A DNA stretch of 64,000 nt from Anastrepha obliqua (Eukaryota; Arthropoda; Insecta; Diptera; Tephritidae). Positions within the stretch are counted from its first letter, which is position 1. Each line of letters starts with the position of its first letter. Below are positions 35,215-47,214 of the stretch, piece by piece. A model generated the notes under the pieces. It ran no database searches. It had not been told where the DNA came from and saw only the letters and a program-made list of their open reading frames with translations. Location of the stretch: the NCBI RefSeq assembly GCF_027943255.1, contig NC_072896.1, forward strand, positions 1,612,001 to 1,676,000, read 5' to 3'. The position numbers and the translations under genes are program-made.

Positions 35215-36750
35215 AAAAGCAAAGGTACCGTCTTTCGCTATTTTAAGACCAGTACACACATGAGATTCTTCTTTCCCGAAAAGTTCAGTGTAAGCGGAAT
35301 GTGTTTAGGTAAAATATATGCAACTTTGAGAGTCAATGAATGGGAATGTATTCCAAGTACTTTGGAAAGGTAAAAGTTTTGCAGGTATGGATTAAACGTT
35401 AAAACAAAAACCTGTGTACCTTTTTAGGTCTTATATGGTATACTTTTTGGAAAACTGTGGATCATCTATTTAGTCAAAACCTACACTCATTCAAATGAGA
35501 TACCTGCTCCTGAATTATTATTCTCTCACAAGCCAGTATGATACCTAAGACAAACATGGAGATTTGATGCAGTGCACCATTATATTATCGAAAAAAACCT
35601 TTAAAACTAATGCAACCTCCCAATAATTACGTTAATTTTTGCTTACCACCTTTTTTCTACCCAACTGCGCTACACCATTACCAAATCCAGCAGAACAATG
35701 GTTTCTAGATACCTGTCAACCCCTAAAAGACCAAATAATTCTGACTAGTCTTATTCTTCGTTGGTGCACACTGCTCTGCCTATGGCCTACGCTTCCTTCG
35801 CACTACGATTATAGGGATGGCGGTTCTCGAGGTGTGAAATACTAAATGCATACTCAGCGCTTCATAGCTAATGTCTCCGTGTCCGTGCTGCTTGCACCAT
35901 AACGCCGAATCTGACGTTATGGACTTCAGTTGGTGGACGAATGGAAACTTCGCTTGCCATTGCATAACTGCAAACCTGCAATTGAATTTATATACACGTT
36001 TATATGTATGTATGCTGAGTTTTGTTTGTAGCTTAAAGCAATTTTTCATGCAGCTTTTTGTCATTGTTTTGTTGTTGGGTGCGTGCCGGGCGTATTTTGT
36101 GGTAGCACAATTGCGATCCCAAGGTGCCTGTGCTCGGAATTCTGTTTGTATTTGCGGAGTATTGTTGTTGCTGTGAACCCAAATTCTGCGGTTACGAAAA
36201 TTGTCACACTTTATGGTGTTTTCCAACTATTATTTATGTTTTTGTTTTAGTTTTTGTTGAAGCTCGCGCTTCCTTCTGATGCTGTCGGACTGCCTTCAGT
36301 TCTCACCGACTTTGCCACCGTAACTCATCAGGACATCTGTCTTGCGGGCAGTGTGGAGTTGTTATTTCCGTCATTTGTTAGTTTTCCTGCAGTGTGAGTG
36401 ATTTTTGTTGCATTCTTTTATGAGTTAAAAAGCAATCAGCCGCAATAGCAAATACAACGTGGCGCAAAATCAATCATTCAATTTTTTTGGAATAACTCTC
36501 TTACTATTTTGACCTTTCCTACAGCTAGTAAATATGACTGATGAGCGACATCATTTGAAAAAATTAAATCTTCCGACAGTGATTAATTTTGCACCACTTT
36601 ACACATGCATATCACGTGCCACATATCTTCTTACTGACAGCTCGTAAGCAAATGAATAGCAGATCCTAAATTTGTGCGTTCTTTTTTATTACTATTGCTT
36701 CTGCTACGATTTCAAGTGCAATTGTGCAATTTTTTTTAGTGATATAGCAT
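35215..36750. other. Intron sequence, nothing recognised
   Basis: Two overlapping open frames on opposite strands (35780-36226 minus and 35871-36176 plus) show no motif or family resemblance and are judged fortuitous. Confidence 0.4.
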
Positions 36751-36754
36751 TTGG

Positions 36755-36925
36755 ACATATTTTCAAAGCCGGAGTGTTAGTGTTCATGCGGACGACATGA
36801 CCCAGCCAACGTAGCCACTGGATCTTTATTCGCTGCGCTATGTCTATGTCGTCGTAAAACTCATACAGCTCATCGTTCCATCGCCTGCGATATTCGCCGT
36901 CGCCAACGCACAGTGCGGCCGATTC
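36755..36925 (-). mobile_element. RTE-like LINE C-terminal fragment
   Basis: Minus-strand reading gives CVGDGEYRRRWNDELYEFYD, then DIDIAQRIKIQWLRWLGHVV and RMNTNTPALK. This is the same block as in the LINE at 8283-9345. It is 5'- and 3'-truncated. Confidence 0.8.
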
Positions 36926-37649
36926 CCAAAAATCTGGCGAAAAGTCGAAAAAAAAGTTTCTAGATAGATTTTTTTTGTCTTTGGGTTGGCTACAGTAATG
37001 CCTTGAGTAGTGAAAACCGTTTATAGCAACGTCCTGTACCCTAAGTATCCTCTGCATTTTCAGTCGCAACGTGGCCTTCGTTTGAGCATCGTATTACTGT
37101 CGATGAATAGTGAAAGTTGTACACATTTGAAAGATTTTGTAATAAAGTAAATTGAACAAAACCAAATGGAATCATCTTCGGAAGGTTAGTAAAATACGAG
37201 AAATCTTTAGTACATATCAATACCTCGACACCAAATTTTTAGCTGCAGCAATACGTAGATACATTTTTTGCAATTTTTTTTATAAAACTTGAGTTTTCAA
37301 ACTGTATAGTAATGCAACGCCGTCATATGCTACTTTGAAACCTATTAAAGGTTACTCAAAAAAGTAATGGTTACTGAATAAAACAAGATTCAGCTGCTAC
37401 CACTTGCTACTTTGCGACCCCGAAAACATATAAATTTACATGCATCTTGATTATGTTCTAGAATATACGCTATTTCACGTGAGGGGGTGGCCAATAGGGG
37501 TGGAAGGGGGTGGATTTTCAAAATTTTAAGATCAAATTCGTAATCAGCGACCCCGACAACCCCCGAGTAAGAAATTTCGAATCAATTACTTAATTTTTTG
37601 AGTTTTGGCCAGCTTTTCGGGAATCCAAAGGTCCAAAAAGTATTCGTAT

Positions 37650-37775
37650 GACTTCACTTGGTGTGTCCAACTGGCGCCGGTTAGCACGAGAAAGAAACGA
37701 CGGCCGCGCTTTGTTAAACTCGGCAAAAATCGCGTAAGCGGTTATCGGGCCAATTAAGAAGAAGAAGAAGTATTT
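37650..37775 (+). mobile_element. RTE-like LINE 3'-end fragment with AAG tail
   Basis: ACTTCACTTGGTGTGTCCAA, then GGCGCCGGTTAGCACGAGAA, ending AAAATCGCGTAAGCGGTTAT and AATTAAGAAGAAGAAGAAG. It is the 3' end of the same LINE family as 8283-9345. The AAG repeat shows the tail of the element. Confidence 0.8.
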
Positions 37776-37779
37776 GGAT

Positions 37780-39840
37780 ATAATATAAAGCGGCAGGCAT
37801 TTTCTGTTTACAAAAATGTACAGCGTTTCAAAATGATAAGATATTATCTAAGACGATATTTTGTTGCATATGAAATATTTTGTAATGGAAATACCAGTTG
37901 TACCTTTACGGAAGCCCAAAATACTCCACAAACCAAATGTCTGTCAATAATGAGCTGCCAAATAAATTGCGTTTTGAGACGTATTTTGCCTCTTACTTTA
38001 CTTAGAAATCTCTTTACCAAATTTCATGCATATACTCGTATGAAATAGTATGACATGATATTAGAAAAAATTACAGTGGGTTCAAGTGTCTATCATTTCT
38101 AAAAAGTATTCTCTAATTTTACAATATTTCTGAATGTCCTTAAAAGTCTTCTATAAAAAAGGACATAACTACTCAGCGCAAAGTTATTAAGGTGGTTGTT
38201 GTAGCGACTTTAAATATGGAATGCTAGAAAGATTACCACTACATACATATGGCAGCACCATCACGCCTGCGCTGACTGCAACGTCAACAGCAAAACCGCT
38301 GGTTATAATTCACCGGCGAGATGGCATTGCGGTTTCCATCTGTCAGTGCGTTGAAACAAACAACCGCTACCACTAACTCTGCCAAGTGTAGATAGGAGCA
38401 GAGTCATAAATTGCTTAGTAGGGACGCTGTGGAGCAGCAAATATTTTCTGCAAAAGGAAATTGCCGTTAAAATTAGTGAATTCTTCGTAATTTATATGTT
38501 GTTTGGTGTTATTAAGCTGAATGAGAAATTGACACACACACAAATGCAAGCTAAAAAACGTTTTCACTTACACTAGCGAATGGCTGAGTAGGGTATGTAT
38601 GTATGTATGTGTGCATATGAGTTCAATTATGAGTTTCTTTGTTTGCCTTTTACTTTGCACGCCTGTGAGGCGTTTGTTCACATACCAAACCCTACAATCC
38701 GTATGCATTCCTTGTAATGAGAGATGGAATTGTGGTTAACATTGTTGACATTTGCAATGTGGCTACTAAGCTTGGCATGTGAGCGTCCATGTTTTTCTAT
38801 GATGTATTCAACTGTGTGCTTTCACACCACAGCACATGGCACGTTTGCCCACATCACCATAAAACTTGTTAAACTAGCAAAATATTTTCAGCTGAAATTT
38901 TCCTAATTAAAATTTGTAGCTTCAAACCTCTGAGTGTTAGATTTGCCATTAAAATTATAGAAGAGTAATTATGTAAGAATATTTATCTACGAGTGCAAAC
39001 GTTAGCCATAGACCTCGACATCAGCTCTAACTCTCTTGTGTGAAGGTTAAATCATAGTGCTGATTACCTCCTACTGCTTTTAATTAATTATATATGGAGA
39101 AAATACTACAAATCACATATCGAAGTGGCGGCCCTTGCCAAGTAAATTTGTGCGTGACCGCCGTTTGGCTAATCCCGAATGCGAAGCCTACATTGGAGAC
39201 CGAATATCAGCACTTTCACAGTCTCCGAAAGTATTTCTGCCAATAAAATACTTTTATTTACTTCTCTTAAAACATCACCCATAAAACTGAAGGTCCCTGG
39301 TAGTAGACATACATTTTTGCGTTGCACGAATGAGCCACCAATAAAGGTTGCGCCTATGCCACAATATATTTTTCATACTATATAAGTAGTATATTGCTAT
39401 GAACCACTTTATAAAAGTTACTTTCAGTTCCAACCCATGGAGCAATAATTCAAAGTGATATAAGATGTCTAATTTTCATCCCGTACCGGCCATCTGGAGC
39501 TACTTAATACACCCGTGATGTCCTCCTGGAAAATCTACCTTTTATTTCATAGCAAAGAGGCTTTGTCAAAGATTCATTCATATGTTTTTGATAATTGTAA
39601 TTTTTTTGGGTTGACTCTTTTAATGCACTAAATATGTCAAAAAAAAACTATGTTCTGTGCTATAAAACGTGGGAAAATGACGGCATTAAGACTTTTCATG
39701 TCCTAAAAGGCGAAATGAAAAGAAAAAAAAAATTGACACCGGCTACTTAGGCAGAGTCACGCTTCTAACGACAAAACCTCTAGTTCAAATACTTGCGTAA
39801 AAGTCATTGTCCGATGCTCATATAACCCACTAGCGAACGG
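37780..39840. other. Intron sequence, nothing recognised
   Basis: AT-rich, with a GTAT microsatellite at about 38590-38610. No repeat or coding signal recognised. Confidence 0.4.
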
Positions 39841-39844
39841 AGCT

Positions 39845-40345
39845 GCCATTGATCGGTCTTGGTGTAGGCTGCCAAAAGGTAACAACTGCTACAGTTGTTT
39901 TCGCACATCCCAACAAGTGCAATCCGAAGGTGTTGTACGTTCAGGCTCGACTTGTATCACCCATGGAATCGGCAGAGTTTATTGATACGGTGAACGATTG
40001 GTTCGATGTTTTTAACACCAAGTGTTCTAGTTTTCAAACTGCTGCTGCAAAAAAGCCCTGTGAGGTGAACTTGGACCAACAGAACGAAATTATAAGCTTA
40101 ATCTACGCTTTGAACGATCAAGCTTGCACTTCTGGATGAAATTCAATGTTCTTTTTACAAAGGGGCATACAAGTAATCAACATTTCAGCCGGCACATATA
40201 TCGTTATATGCAGGAGAATGTATGTGTGTAGTATATTGTAACGTATCAATTAAATCAGGATATACTGGAGCACTTTTTCGGGGTGATGCGTGTTGAAGGC
40301 GGTACGTGTGACAATCCTGGCTTTATGGAATTGAAATATATGCTT
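39845..40345 (+). mobile_element. P-element/THAP9-like transposase remnant
   Basis: The first frame reads VLYVQARLVSPMESAEFIDT, then VNDWFDVFNTKCSSFQ, the region in which P-type transposases carry (S)xxTxxFIxxxNxxFDxxN. After a frameshift, 40242-40345 gives NQDILEHFFGVMRVEGGTCD, then NPGFMELKYMLR, matching the C-terminal (N)QDxLExFFGxxRxxGGxxxxPxxxxFxYxLR motif of P-element and THAP9 proteins. THAP domain and N-terminal half are absent. Remains may continue to about 40560 but are unreadable. Confidence 0.75.
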
Positions 40346-42970
40346 AGGTTACCTATTTTCTAAATGACTCAACGGTAAATGATCAGCACGTAGCACTTCA
40401 ATCATAGATGATCGTGGCAATATTGAGATCGGCTCTGCCTTAACTTTACCTACTTTTTTAGAAACCCCCCGAAGATAAGGTAGCTTCCGCCGATTCTCCG
40501 TTTGCCAATGGCGTATTAAATGTGAACATCGACTTTTATAGCCTACACTACAAAATTGTAGTTGACCGATTGCTCGTGCAATAGTCCTACATTCACTTGG
40601 GGGAATCTTGTGAAAAAATCACGGAAATGGAATTGAAAATATAAATAATGCTAATCTATAAAATATAAAATCTATGATCTACATTGTTCTTTTTTCAAAT
40701 TTTTACTACCTTTCCAGAAAAGGGATAAACGTATGCACCTTTTTCCCATTCTTCCAAATCGCTTCAATGGATTTAAGAGCATCCGAAAACAGTTGTTAAA
40801 CTTTGCATAAACTTTTTTATTAAATCATGCTTCCAACCAAATGTTTCATCACACATTGAAAAACGATATTTGCCACAGGAGGCATTTAACAGATTTGTTT
40901 CATATTTTGCTCTTAGCATACTTTATATTTTCTCATGAACCAAACTGAAATAAAAGTGAAATACGATAAGTCTGCTGATGGTAGACGAAGTGCTCATAAA
41001 ATTCAATTCTTTATGATACTGGATATAGATACACTATACGACAAAATCAAACTTTTCTCAATATAATAAGGCTCTGCAAGGGTTAATATCTTAACTTATG
41101 TACTTTGTGGTGCACATTTTTTTACATTGAATGTTGGGTATTGGCTTATTAAGAGACGTATATTGGAACGCCATGACAAATATTTCTGTGATACATTTTA
41201 GCCCTGAAAGATAGTTATAAGCATTTTTAACCCTGTCTCAACCCCTGACAATGTAGAAACATTTTGAAAAAATTGACCCCCTCTAAAAAAAGTCAGACTG
41301 ATATTCACATTTTCATACACTGATATCCATATAAATGAAAGCGATTTGACACCAGTTTCCTGTGATATGTCACTGCTTATTCTTCATTAAATGTCCGGTA
41401 ACACTAACTAACAGCATTTTTAGAACAAAAATTGACCACACAATCCTGATTTTACATCACAACTTGATTATACAATATTTGTCGAACAAAGTTATAGTCA
41501 AGAGCTTTTCAATTTGTTTACTGCGTCCATATTTTACATTTCAGTCTTATAAATCTTACGTACGAAAAGTTAAATAACCCGATTTCTGATGGGAAGGATA
41601 TTGTCATTGATCTATAGTAGAACTTCGCGAGAAGTTGAGTGGAATATTTTAACCCATTAGCTCATATTTTGCGTGTCAATTTGCACCTGTATTGAAGAGG
41701 AGACCCAAAAATCTATTTAAATAGGATTGAAAACTAAGAGATTTGTGAAAATATTTGTTACAGAATTTAGTGATGGCTACCCAAGACACAAAACCAGTCA
41801 AAGCATTAACATTTGACAAGAATACTCGCCAGCCTATAAAGAATAATTTTTTTTTTGTTGGAATGTAACGGAGTAAATTGCATTAATACTTCAACCAAAA
41901 AAATTTAATTTACTGTCTTTAGTATAGTTTACCGTCTATAGAACAATCGCTAGGAAATACTTCAAGTTTATACTCCACTATTTTTTTTTCCATAACAAAA
42001 ACGACAAAACTGGGTTATAGATGCAATTCATTATTTATTAAAAATATTTATTTCTGCTTTCTTTTGTTTTGGTTTAAAGTAGCGGTTCAGCAGAAATAAA
42101 GTTTCCATTTAGATCCAAATTTAGTAATATATAAAGAAAAATAAAGTCGGTTATGAAATTTTCAGCTTTTGCCCGTTTACCACTTTTGCCAAATTCAAAA
42201 AATTTTTTCAATGAAAAAATTTTTTATTTTTACAAAATTTTTATTTTACAATTGTTAAATTTTTCATTCAGCTTTAACAAGCCGCTTAATGTTTCCATTT
42301 TTCTTTAGGGTGCAACCCATCAATTGTTAAACCTATTTGTATGTGTGCAAAAAATCATAACAAGCAAAACCGCATTAACCGCATTCTACAAACAACTCAA
42401 ATCAAAATCATATTAACAAAAGCCACAACAAAAATATCTATCAAATAGAAATAAGGATCCACAAATAAACCACAAAAAGAAAGTCTGATAAAAAATTGCA
42501 TAAATATAATACAATAGAGCTCAATAAAGGTGAAGGCAGGCTTCAAATATGTAACATTCCATTCATATTTTTGTATACGTAGGTACATATGTATGTACAT
42601 ACATACATGTTCCTGCATACACATAGATGAATATAAATACTTTTATTGAAACTTGTTCCACTTAAGCACTCAACTGTGGATACTCGCAAATCAAAGGTTG
42701 CAAATTTTTTTCTATTATACGTAGGTAATTTTTTTCTACTGTATTGTAGGTACTCGTATACGAGTATAAATGGCTGTCAATACAAACTTTGTGCTATCTG
42801 TAGTCTTGCTTCCGCTTTTATATTGTGCAAACATAGGACTACTATTTGCGATATTGAAATGGTTTTTCTGAATAGATTTTATCAGATATTTTTCACCTAT
42901 TCGTAGTATTTTTGATAGTATGCGTGGGGCATTAATTGAATCGTATAGCAGCTTAGAGCGCATTTCCAAG
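40346..42970. other. Intron sequence, nothing recognised
   Basis: 2.6 kb of AT-rich sequence with long A/T runs (about 41845-42260). No supported feature. Confidence 0.4.
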
Positions 42971-42978
42971 CAACTTTA

Positions 42979-44450
42979 TTGGTTGGTTGGTTGGTTAGAG
43001 TGGTGATTCAGCCAGAATCCAACTAGCGCTTCCGCACCATTTTGTTGCCACATCCTCGTTACCAAATTGTTTAACAGTTATTTGCAGCAGGACTATATCC
43101 AGTCTGTGCGGTTTAGGAACCTTATTAGGTTGTTGACGTCTAAGCCAGACAGTTGCTCGAGACTCTCGAACAGCGGTTTGCCCAGGGTTAACATTCTGTC
43201 CCTCCATAGGGCAGGGCATTCACAGAGGAAATGGAAGATTGTTTCTTTTTTCTCCGGTTGTTTACAACTGTGACAGTATGTGTTGTGAGGGATGCCCATT
43301 TTGGCGGCTTGTTCTCCGATAGACCAGAAGCCAGTTATGACTGCCGTAAGTCTACAGGTGTCCCGTCGTTTCATGTTTATTAATGTCGACGATTGCTTGA
43401 GGTTGTAGGTTGGCCATAACGTTCTGCTGATTTTGCATTTCGTCTGGTCTCTCCATCTACAATCTGCAATTCGAAGGTATTTTAGGGAAATTGCGTTCTT
43501 GACCGCACCTAGTGGAGTGAATACTGGTACTGCAAGAGCGCTATTCATGGCAGATCCCCCTCTTGCCAGTTCATCAGCTTTTTCGTTGCCTTCTATGTTC
43601 CGGTGTCCCGGCACCCAAATTAAGGTTACTCTATGGTTTTCACTCAAGTTGGTGAGGCTATTCCTACTTTGCTCCACCACTTTAGAGGTTGTTATAGTCG
43701 CGTCCAGCGCCTGGATTGCGGCTTGGCTATCCGAAAGAATAGCGATATTGCCCTTAAAAGAGAAATCTGCGATTAGTAACCTACAGGCTTCCCCAATTGC
43801 TAGTACTTCCGCTTGGAAGACGCTGCTGGTATTAGGGAGACGCACAGATTTTTCAATTCCAAGTCTATGAGAATATATACCAGCTCCAACACCACAATCC
43901 ATTTTACTGCCATCTGTATAGACTGTGGTATCGAAGTTGTTTAGAGAGAATCCCTTATTCCATTCTTTTTTAGTTGGAAAGAGTGTGGCAAAATTCCTAT
44001 TGAACGTTACCATCGGGACGATGTAGTCAGTCCTCACCGAGGTTAACTGAGTTTGTCGCGATAATAGACTAGCGTGACCATAAGTTTTTCCTTTCCAGCG
44101 ACCCGCCTCATTTAACCTAAATGCACTCATGGTTGCCGTCTTCTTTATATGTAGGTCTATTGGAATAACGTGTGTCAGTGCATTGAGAGCCTCTCTAGGA
44201 CATGATCTGATTGCACCGACCGTTATTGCACAGGCTGATCTTTGTATTCTGCCGAGTAGTTTGGTATTGTACTCTCTCCCTAGAGCTTTCCACCAAACTA
44301 CCGAACCATACGATAAAATGGGTCGTATAACCGCCTTATACAGCCATAATGTATGCTTAGGTTGAAGACCCCATCTTCTTCCAAGCATACGCTTACAGGC
44401 ATATAAAGCAATTTCTGCTTTCCTTACCCGTTCTTCGACGTTCAACTTTA
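42979..44450 (-). mobile_element. LINE with RNase H (I/LOA/R1-like), 5'-truncated, long open frame
   Basis: The minus-strand insertion ends at a CCAA-type tetramer repeat (plus strand TTGGTTGGTTGGTTGG at about 42979-42995), taken as the 3' tail. Its 5' end, at about 44450, is inside the reverse transcriptase. The contained 450-codon frame is described separately. Confidence 0.82.
43093..44445 (-). CDS. LINE polyprotein C-terminal part: RT thumb, RNase H, zinc knuckle
   Basis: The 450-codon minus-strand frame is open throughout. It starts inside the reverse transcriptase thumb (ALYACKRMLGRRWGLQPKHT, YGSVVWWKAL, the usual YGSxxWW motif). An RNase H domain follows, with VYTDGSKMDCGVGAGIYS, QAEVLAIGEACRLL, ILSDSQAAIQALD and LIWVPGHRNIEGNEKADELA, that is the D-E-D-D active-site set. 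The end has CHSCKQPEKKETIFHFLCEC, a CxxC...HxxxC zinc-binding motif typical of LINE C-termini. The frame closes at RFLNRTDWI. All readable catalytic residues of RNase H are present, so the copy looks young, but the start of the polyprotein, endonuclease and most RT motifs are missing. The clade (I, LOA or R1) is not resolved. Confidence 0.85.
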   Translation of the reverse strand: MNVEERVRKAEIALYACKRMLGRRWGLQPKHTLWLYKAVIRPILSYGSVVWWKALGREYNTKLLGRIQRSACAITVGAIRSCPREALNALTHVIPIDLHIKKTATMSAFRLNEAGRWKGKTYGHASLLSRQTQLTSVRTDYIVPMVTFNRNFATLFPTKKEWNKGFSLNNFDTTVYTDGSKMDCGVGAGIYSHRLGIEKSVRLPNTSSVFQAEVLAIGEACRLLIADFSFKGNIAILSDSQAAIQALDATITTSKVVEQSRNSLTNLSENHRVTLIWVPGHRNIEGNEKADELARGGSAMNSALAVPVFTPLGAVKNAISLKYLRIADCRWRDQTKCKISRTLWPTYNLKQSSTLINMKRRDTCRLTAVITGFWSIGEQAAKMGIPHNTYCHSCKQPEKKETIFHFLCECPALWRDRMLTLGKPLFESLEQLSGLDVNNLIRFLNRTDWI

Positions 44451-44583
44451 TTACAAATTTAGAAAAATTTTAAAACTCGAGCCTTCTTTGATAAAACAAA
44501 TATATAGTTTATTTATTTATTTAATTTTTTTTAATTTTTCTATTTACTAATTCAATCCTAACACAGCAAGATTATATATATAT
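44451..44583. other. Short spacer between LINE and fold-back copy 3
   Basis: AT-rich sequence ending in a TA repeat directly before the fold-back element. Confidence 0.4.
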
Positions 44584-45032
44584 TAGGCCGGGTCGATTTG
44601 TGGGGAGGCATAAAAATCACCCATTGCTCTGTGAAAATCATATTCTAGGGATCAAAATAAGAAACTTTGTCGAAGGAACCATACCTCTAAAACGAATTCT
44701 GATGCCCCCCAATTTGGGTCGAACTTTTTAGTTTCTTTTCTCATGTAAAAACCAAAAATGGTGATATTTTGAAATGATTGTATGGGGAGTTCCAGGGGGT
44801 GTGCCACTGGCATGGGTGGATCGGCCGTCCAAAGTTAGTGGGGGTCGGTCATACATTTGGACTCGATTGGAGCACTCTAAATGGGGCAAAGTGGGATTTT
44901 TCGTTCGACCCAAATTGGGGGACATCAGAATTCATTTTAGAGGTATGGTTCCTTCGGCAAAGTTTCTTATTTTGATCCCTAGAATACGATTTTCACAGAG
45001 CAATGAGCGATTTTTAAATCGACCCGAACCAA
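44584..45032 (+). mobile_element. Fold-back element, copy 3
   Basis: Same orientation and structure as the copy at 26907: TAGGCCGGGTCGATTT left arm, core with CACTGGCATGGGTGGATCGG, right arm ending TTTTTAAATCGACCCGAACC. It lies between TA repeats, directly before a SINE. Confidence 0.85.
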
Positions 45033-45045
45033 TATATATATATAT

Positions 45046-45240
45046 ATAATTGGCACACCCTTTTTGGGTGTTTGGCTGAGCTGCTCCTACTTTTTGTGGT
45101 GTGCGTCTTGATGTTGTTCCACAAATGGAGGGACCTACAGTTTCAAGCCGACTCCGAACGGCAAATATTTTTATGAGGAGCTTTTTCATGGCAGAAATAC
45201 ACTCGGAGGTTTGCCATTGCCTGCCACATCAAGATTAAAC
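45046..45240 (-). mobile_element. tRNA-derived SINE, 5'-truncated, minus orientation
   Basis: From TTGGCACACCCTTTTTGGGT through GTTGTTCCACAAATGGAGGG to GAGGTTTGCCATTGCCTGCC it is the reverse complement of the SINE body at 22680-23005. The tRNA-like head is missing. Its TA tail abuts fold-back copy 3, the same arrangement as at 23005-23011. Confidence 0.8.
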
Positions 45241-45269
45241 TTTATATAAGTCACAATACTCAGCAGGTG

Positions 45270-46640
45270 GGGGGAAATAATACATCCGAGGTAAGGCATG
45301 CCTGTCGTAAGAGACGACTAAAATCCGGCAGAAGAGAAGAGGCTCGGCTCGAAAGGCCTCATTTACCCCGAGTAAGACCAGCTGTAAAGCTCATCAAAAT
45401 CGAGATCAGTAACATCCTGATTATGGTATACTGGAAAATATTCTTAGATTAGGAAGGCTATGGCTATGGCTGGTGAAAGTAATATTCTAGCACCTCAGTA
45501 CAGGAGGGTGACACCTGACCGAAATGGCTAATAGGCTAATGCTACAATCGCCTCCGGCACGTTAAAACTCTGGCAAGCCTTCGGGTACGTTCCTTACATG
45601 TCACCATTAAGTTGGTGGTGCAGGCCCAGTGGAGAAATCCTGACTAATTCCTGTCCTGGCTCTGAACTATATTGCCCATGAAGCGTAGAGTCAACCCTCG
45701 CATGGCCCCCCTGCTCGCATAGATAATCATGGGGACACTTAGGGAAACTGCACTTTCGTGTAAGTATAGCGGTTTGAAGTCGAAATGCAAAAGAATGGAA
45801 AATGAATACTCAAAATAGAAACTAAACCACCGAGCAAAGAACAGATGAAGGAATCAGAGAGGTCGAAATGACAACGTGGATCCAAGGGCAGCCTTAAGAA
45901 AAGGTAGTTTACTGCTAAGATCCCCGCCGGCAAAGAACGCACCAGTCCTCAGTGCAGCTGGAAGCTGACCAGCCCGCACTGCGATCAAAAATATCAAAGC
46001 TGACAGCTCCGCAAACGGCAACGGGCACAGTAACATCAGCCTTCAGATGGAGGATGCCTTCAATACTGACATTGCAGGGCTACAATCAGCGCAGCATACG
46101 CTAACCAGCACTCTTGCAGTGGTAGAACGGCTCGTCATTCCCATTCCAGCGAATGGCAATACAGAAATGATCTCCACAAAAGAGAACGCGTCAATCGACG
46201 CTATTGAAATGTCTTCTCGGCTCGAGCTAATAAAAAACATGAGGAGGATGGAAGAAGAGGCAATCTCACAAGCAACGAAGTCAAGGCTGGAGTATCCAAA
46301 ATGGCTAAGTTGCTAGATATAACGCTGAACGCTCTCGAACCTCCATAAGAACACTGCCATCCAACAAATAACAGATGCTCCCTCTGCGACAGCGAAACCG
46401 AAGCGAATGGCAACCAGCCCAGCTGCCCCCTGAGAGAAAGACAGGGCAAATGGACCCACAGGGAACAAAAAAGGACCCCCAGAGAAAATGGATTAAAGCT
46501 GGAAGTTACTAAGAGGGGCAATCAAAAGAAGACGAAGTATAAGCTAGCCAAGCCAAACAAAATGAGGAAGCCGCGAACGCAACACGCAATGCCAGAATGT
46601 TGTGATAAAACCCGCAGGAGGTCATAGCTAAGCCATAAAG
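45270..46640 (+). mobile_element. Possible LINE ORF1 (gag-like) remnant
   Basis: The region opens with GGTAAGGCATGCCTGTCGTA, which I recognise only as a common start of insect LINE or untranslated repeat units. It continues with Lys/Glu-rich broken frames (46047-46316: Ala-, Glu-, Ser-rich helix-like). Near 46540 it gives KLAKPNKMRKPRTQ, resembling the P-K-R/K-P stretch in the ORF1 of I/LOA-type LINEs. Function and class are uncertain. Confidence 0.4.
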
Positions 46641-46659
46641 AAATCAAATTAACATTTAA

Positions 46660-46910
46660 ATAAGCAAGAAAAGTTTCTTATGAATTAATATTATCTATCT
46701 TAGTGCTAATAAATCTCTGAAGTTCGCGTCTAAATGTGTTTATGCTACTTATAGATAGTAAATTTTGTGGAAGAGAATTCCAAAGATGAGTCACGCGCAC
46801 CAAGAACTGTCTCTCTGTCTTGAGTATTTAGCAGCGAGAAGTTTAGAGATTCTCACTGACTTCGAGAAAATTATTCTGAGGTCGAGGTGCCCAGGTACTT
46901 TCGAGTAGGA
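46660..46910 (-). mobile_element. LINE reverse transcriptase C-terminal remnant (CR1/Jockey-like)
   Basis: Minus-strand reading gives RVTHLWNSLPQNLLSISSIN, then TFRRELQRFIS and a stop. This is the WNSLPxxxxxxxSxxxFKxxL ending of many non-LTR reverse transcriptases. Upstream sequence (SARLLAAKYSRQR-like, 46800-46900) continues it in other frames. Confidence 0.65.
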
Positions 46911-47214
46911 GATTTGTCTTTTATTTATATTTTATTACTTTTATCTACAGAGGAGAGGATACACATAAACTTCTGTAAATGCGAGTTTTTTCCATAGAAG
47001 GTTTTTATTGAAGATACTAAGTAATTAATGCCGCAGCAGTATTTAATTAGACATTTTTATTAACGAAATGTAAAAAAACTCAATTTTGAAAAAATTTCTG
47101 TATTAAGTGCATTCAATAAATATAATTTTTTAAGTTACTTTCTCTTTTTTTCTTGAGCGATGATGAACTTTAATTTCCCGTTTTTATATTTCGATATATC
47201 CTGCCACTTTTCAG
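46911..47214. other. Intron end before beat exon 47215
   Basis: AT-rich intron with a T-rich tract near 47140-47210 leading to the acceptor. Nothing else seen. Confidence 0.45.

Noticed and set aside
35780..36226. 148-codon minus-strand frame opposed by a 101-codon plus-strand frame
   Set aside because: Opposed overlapping frames in ordinary intron DNA without motifs; chance is the simplest explanation.
43433..43870. 145-codon plus-strand frame
   Set aside because: Antisense shadow of the LINE RNase H frame.
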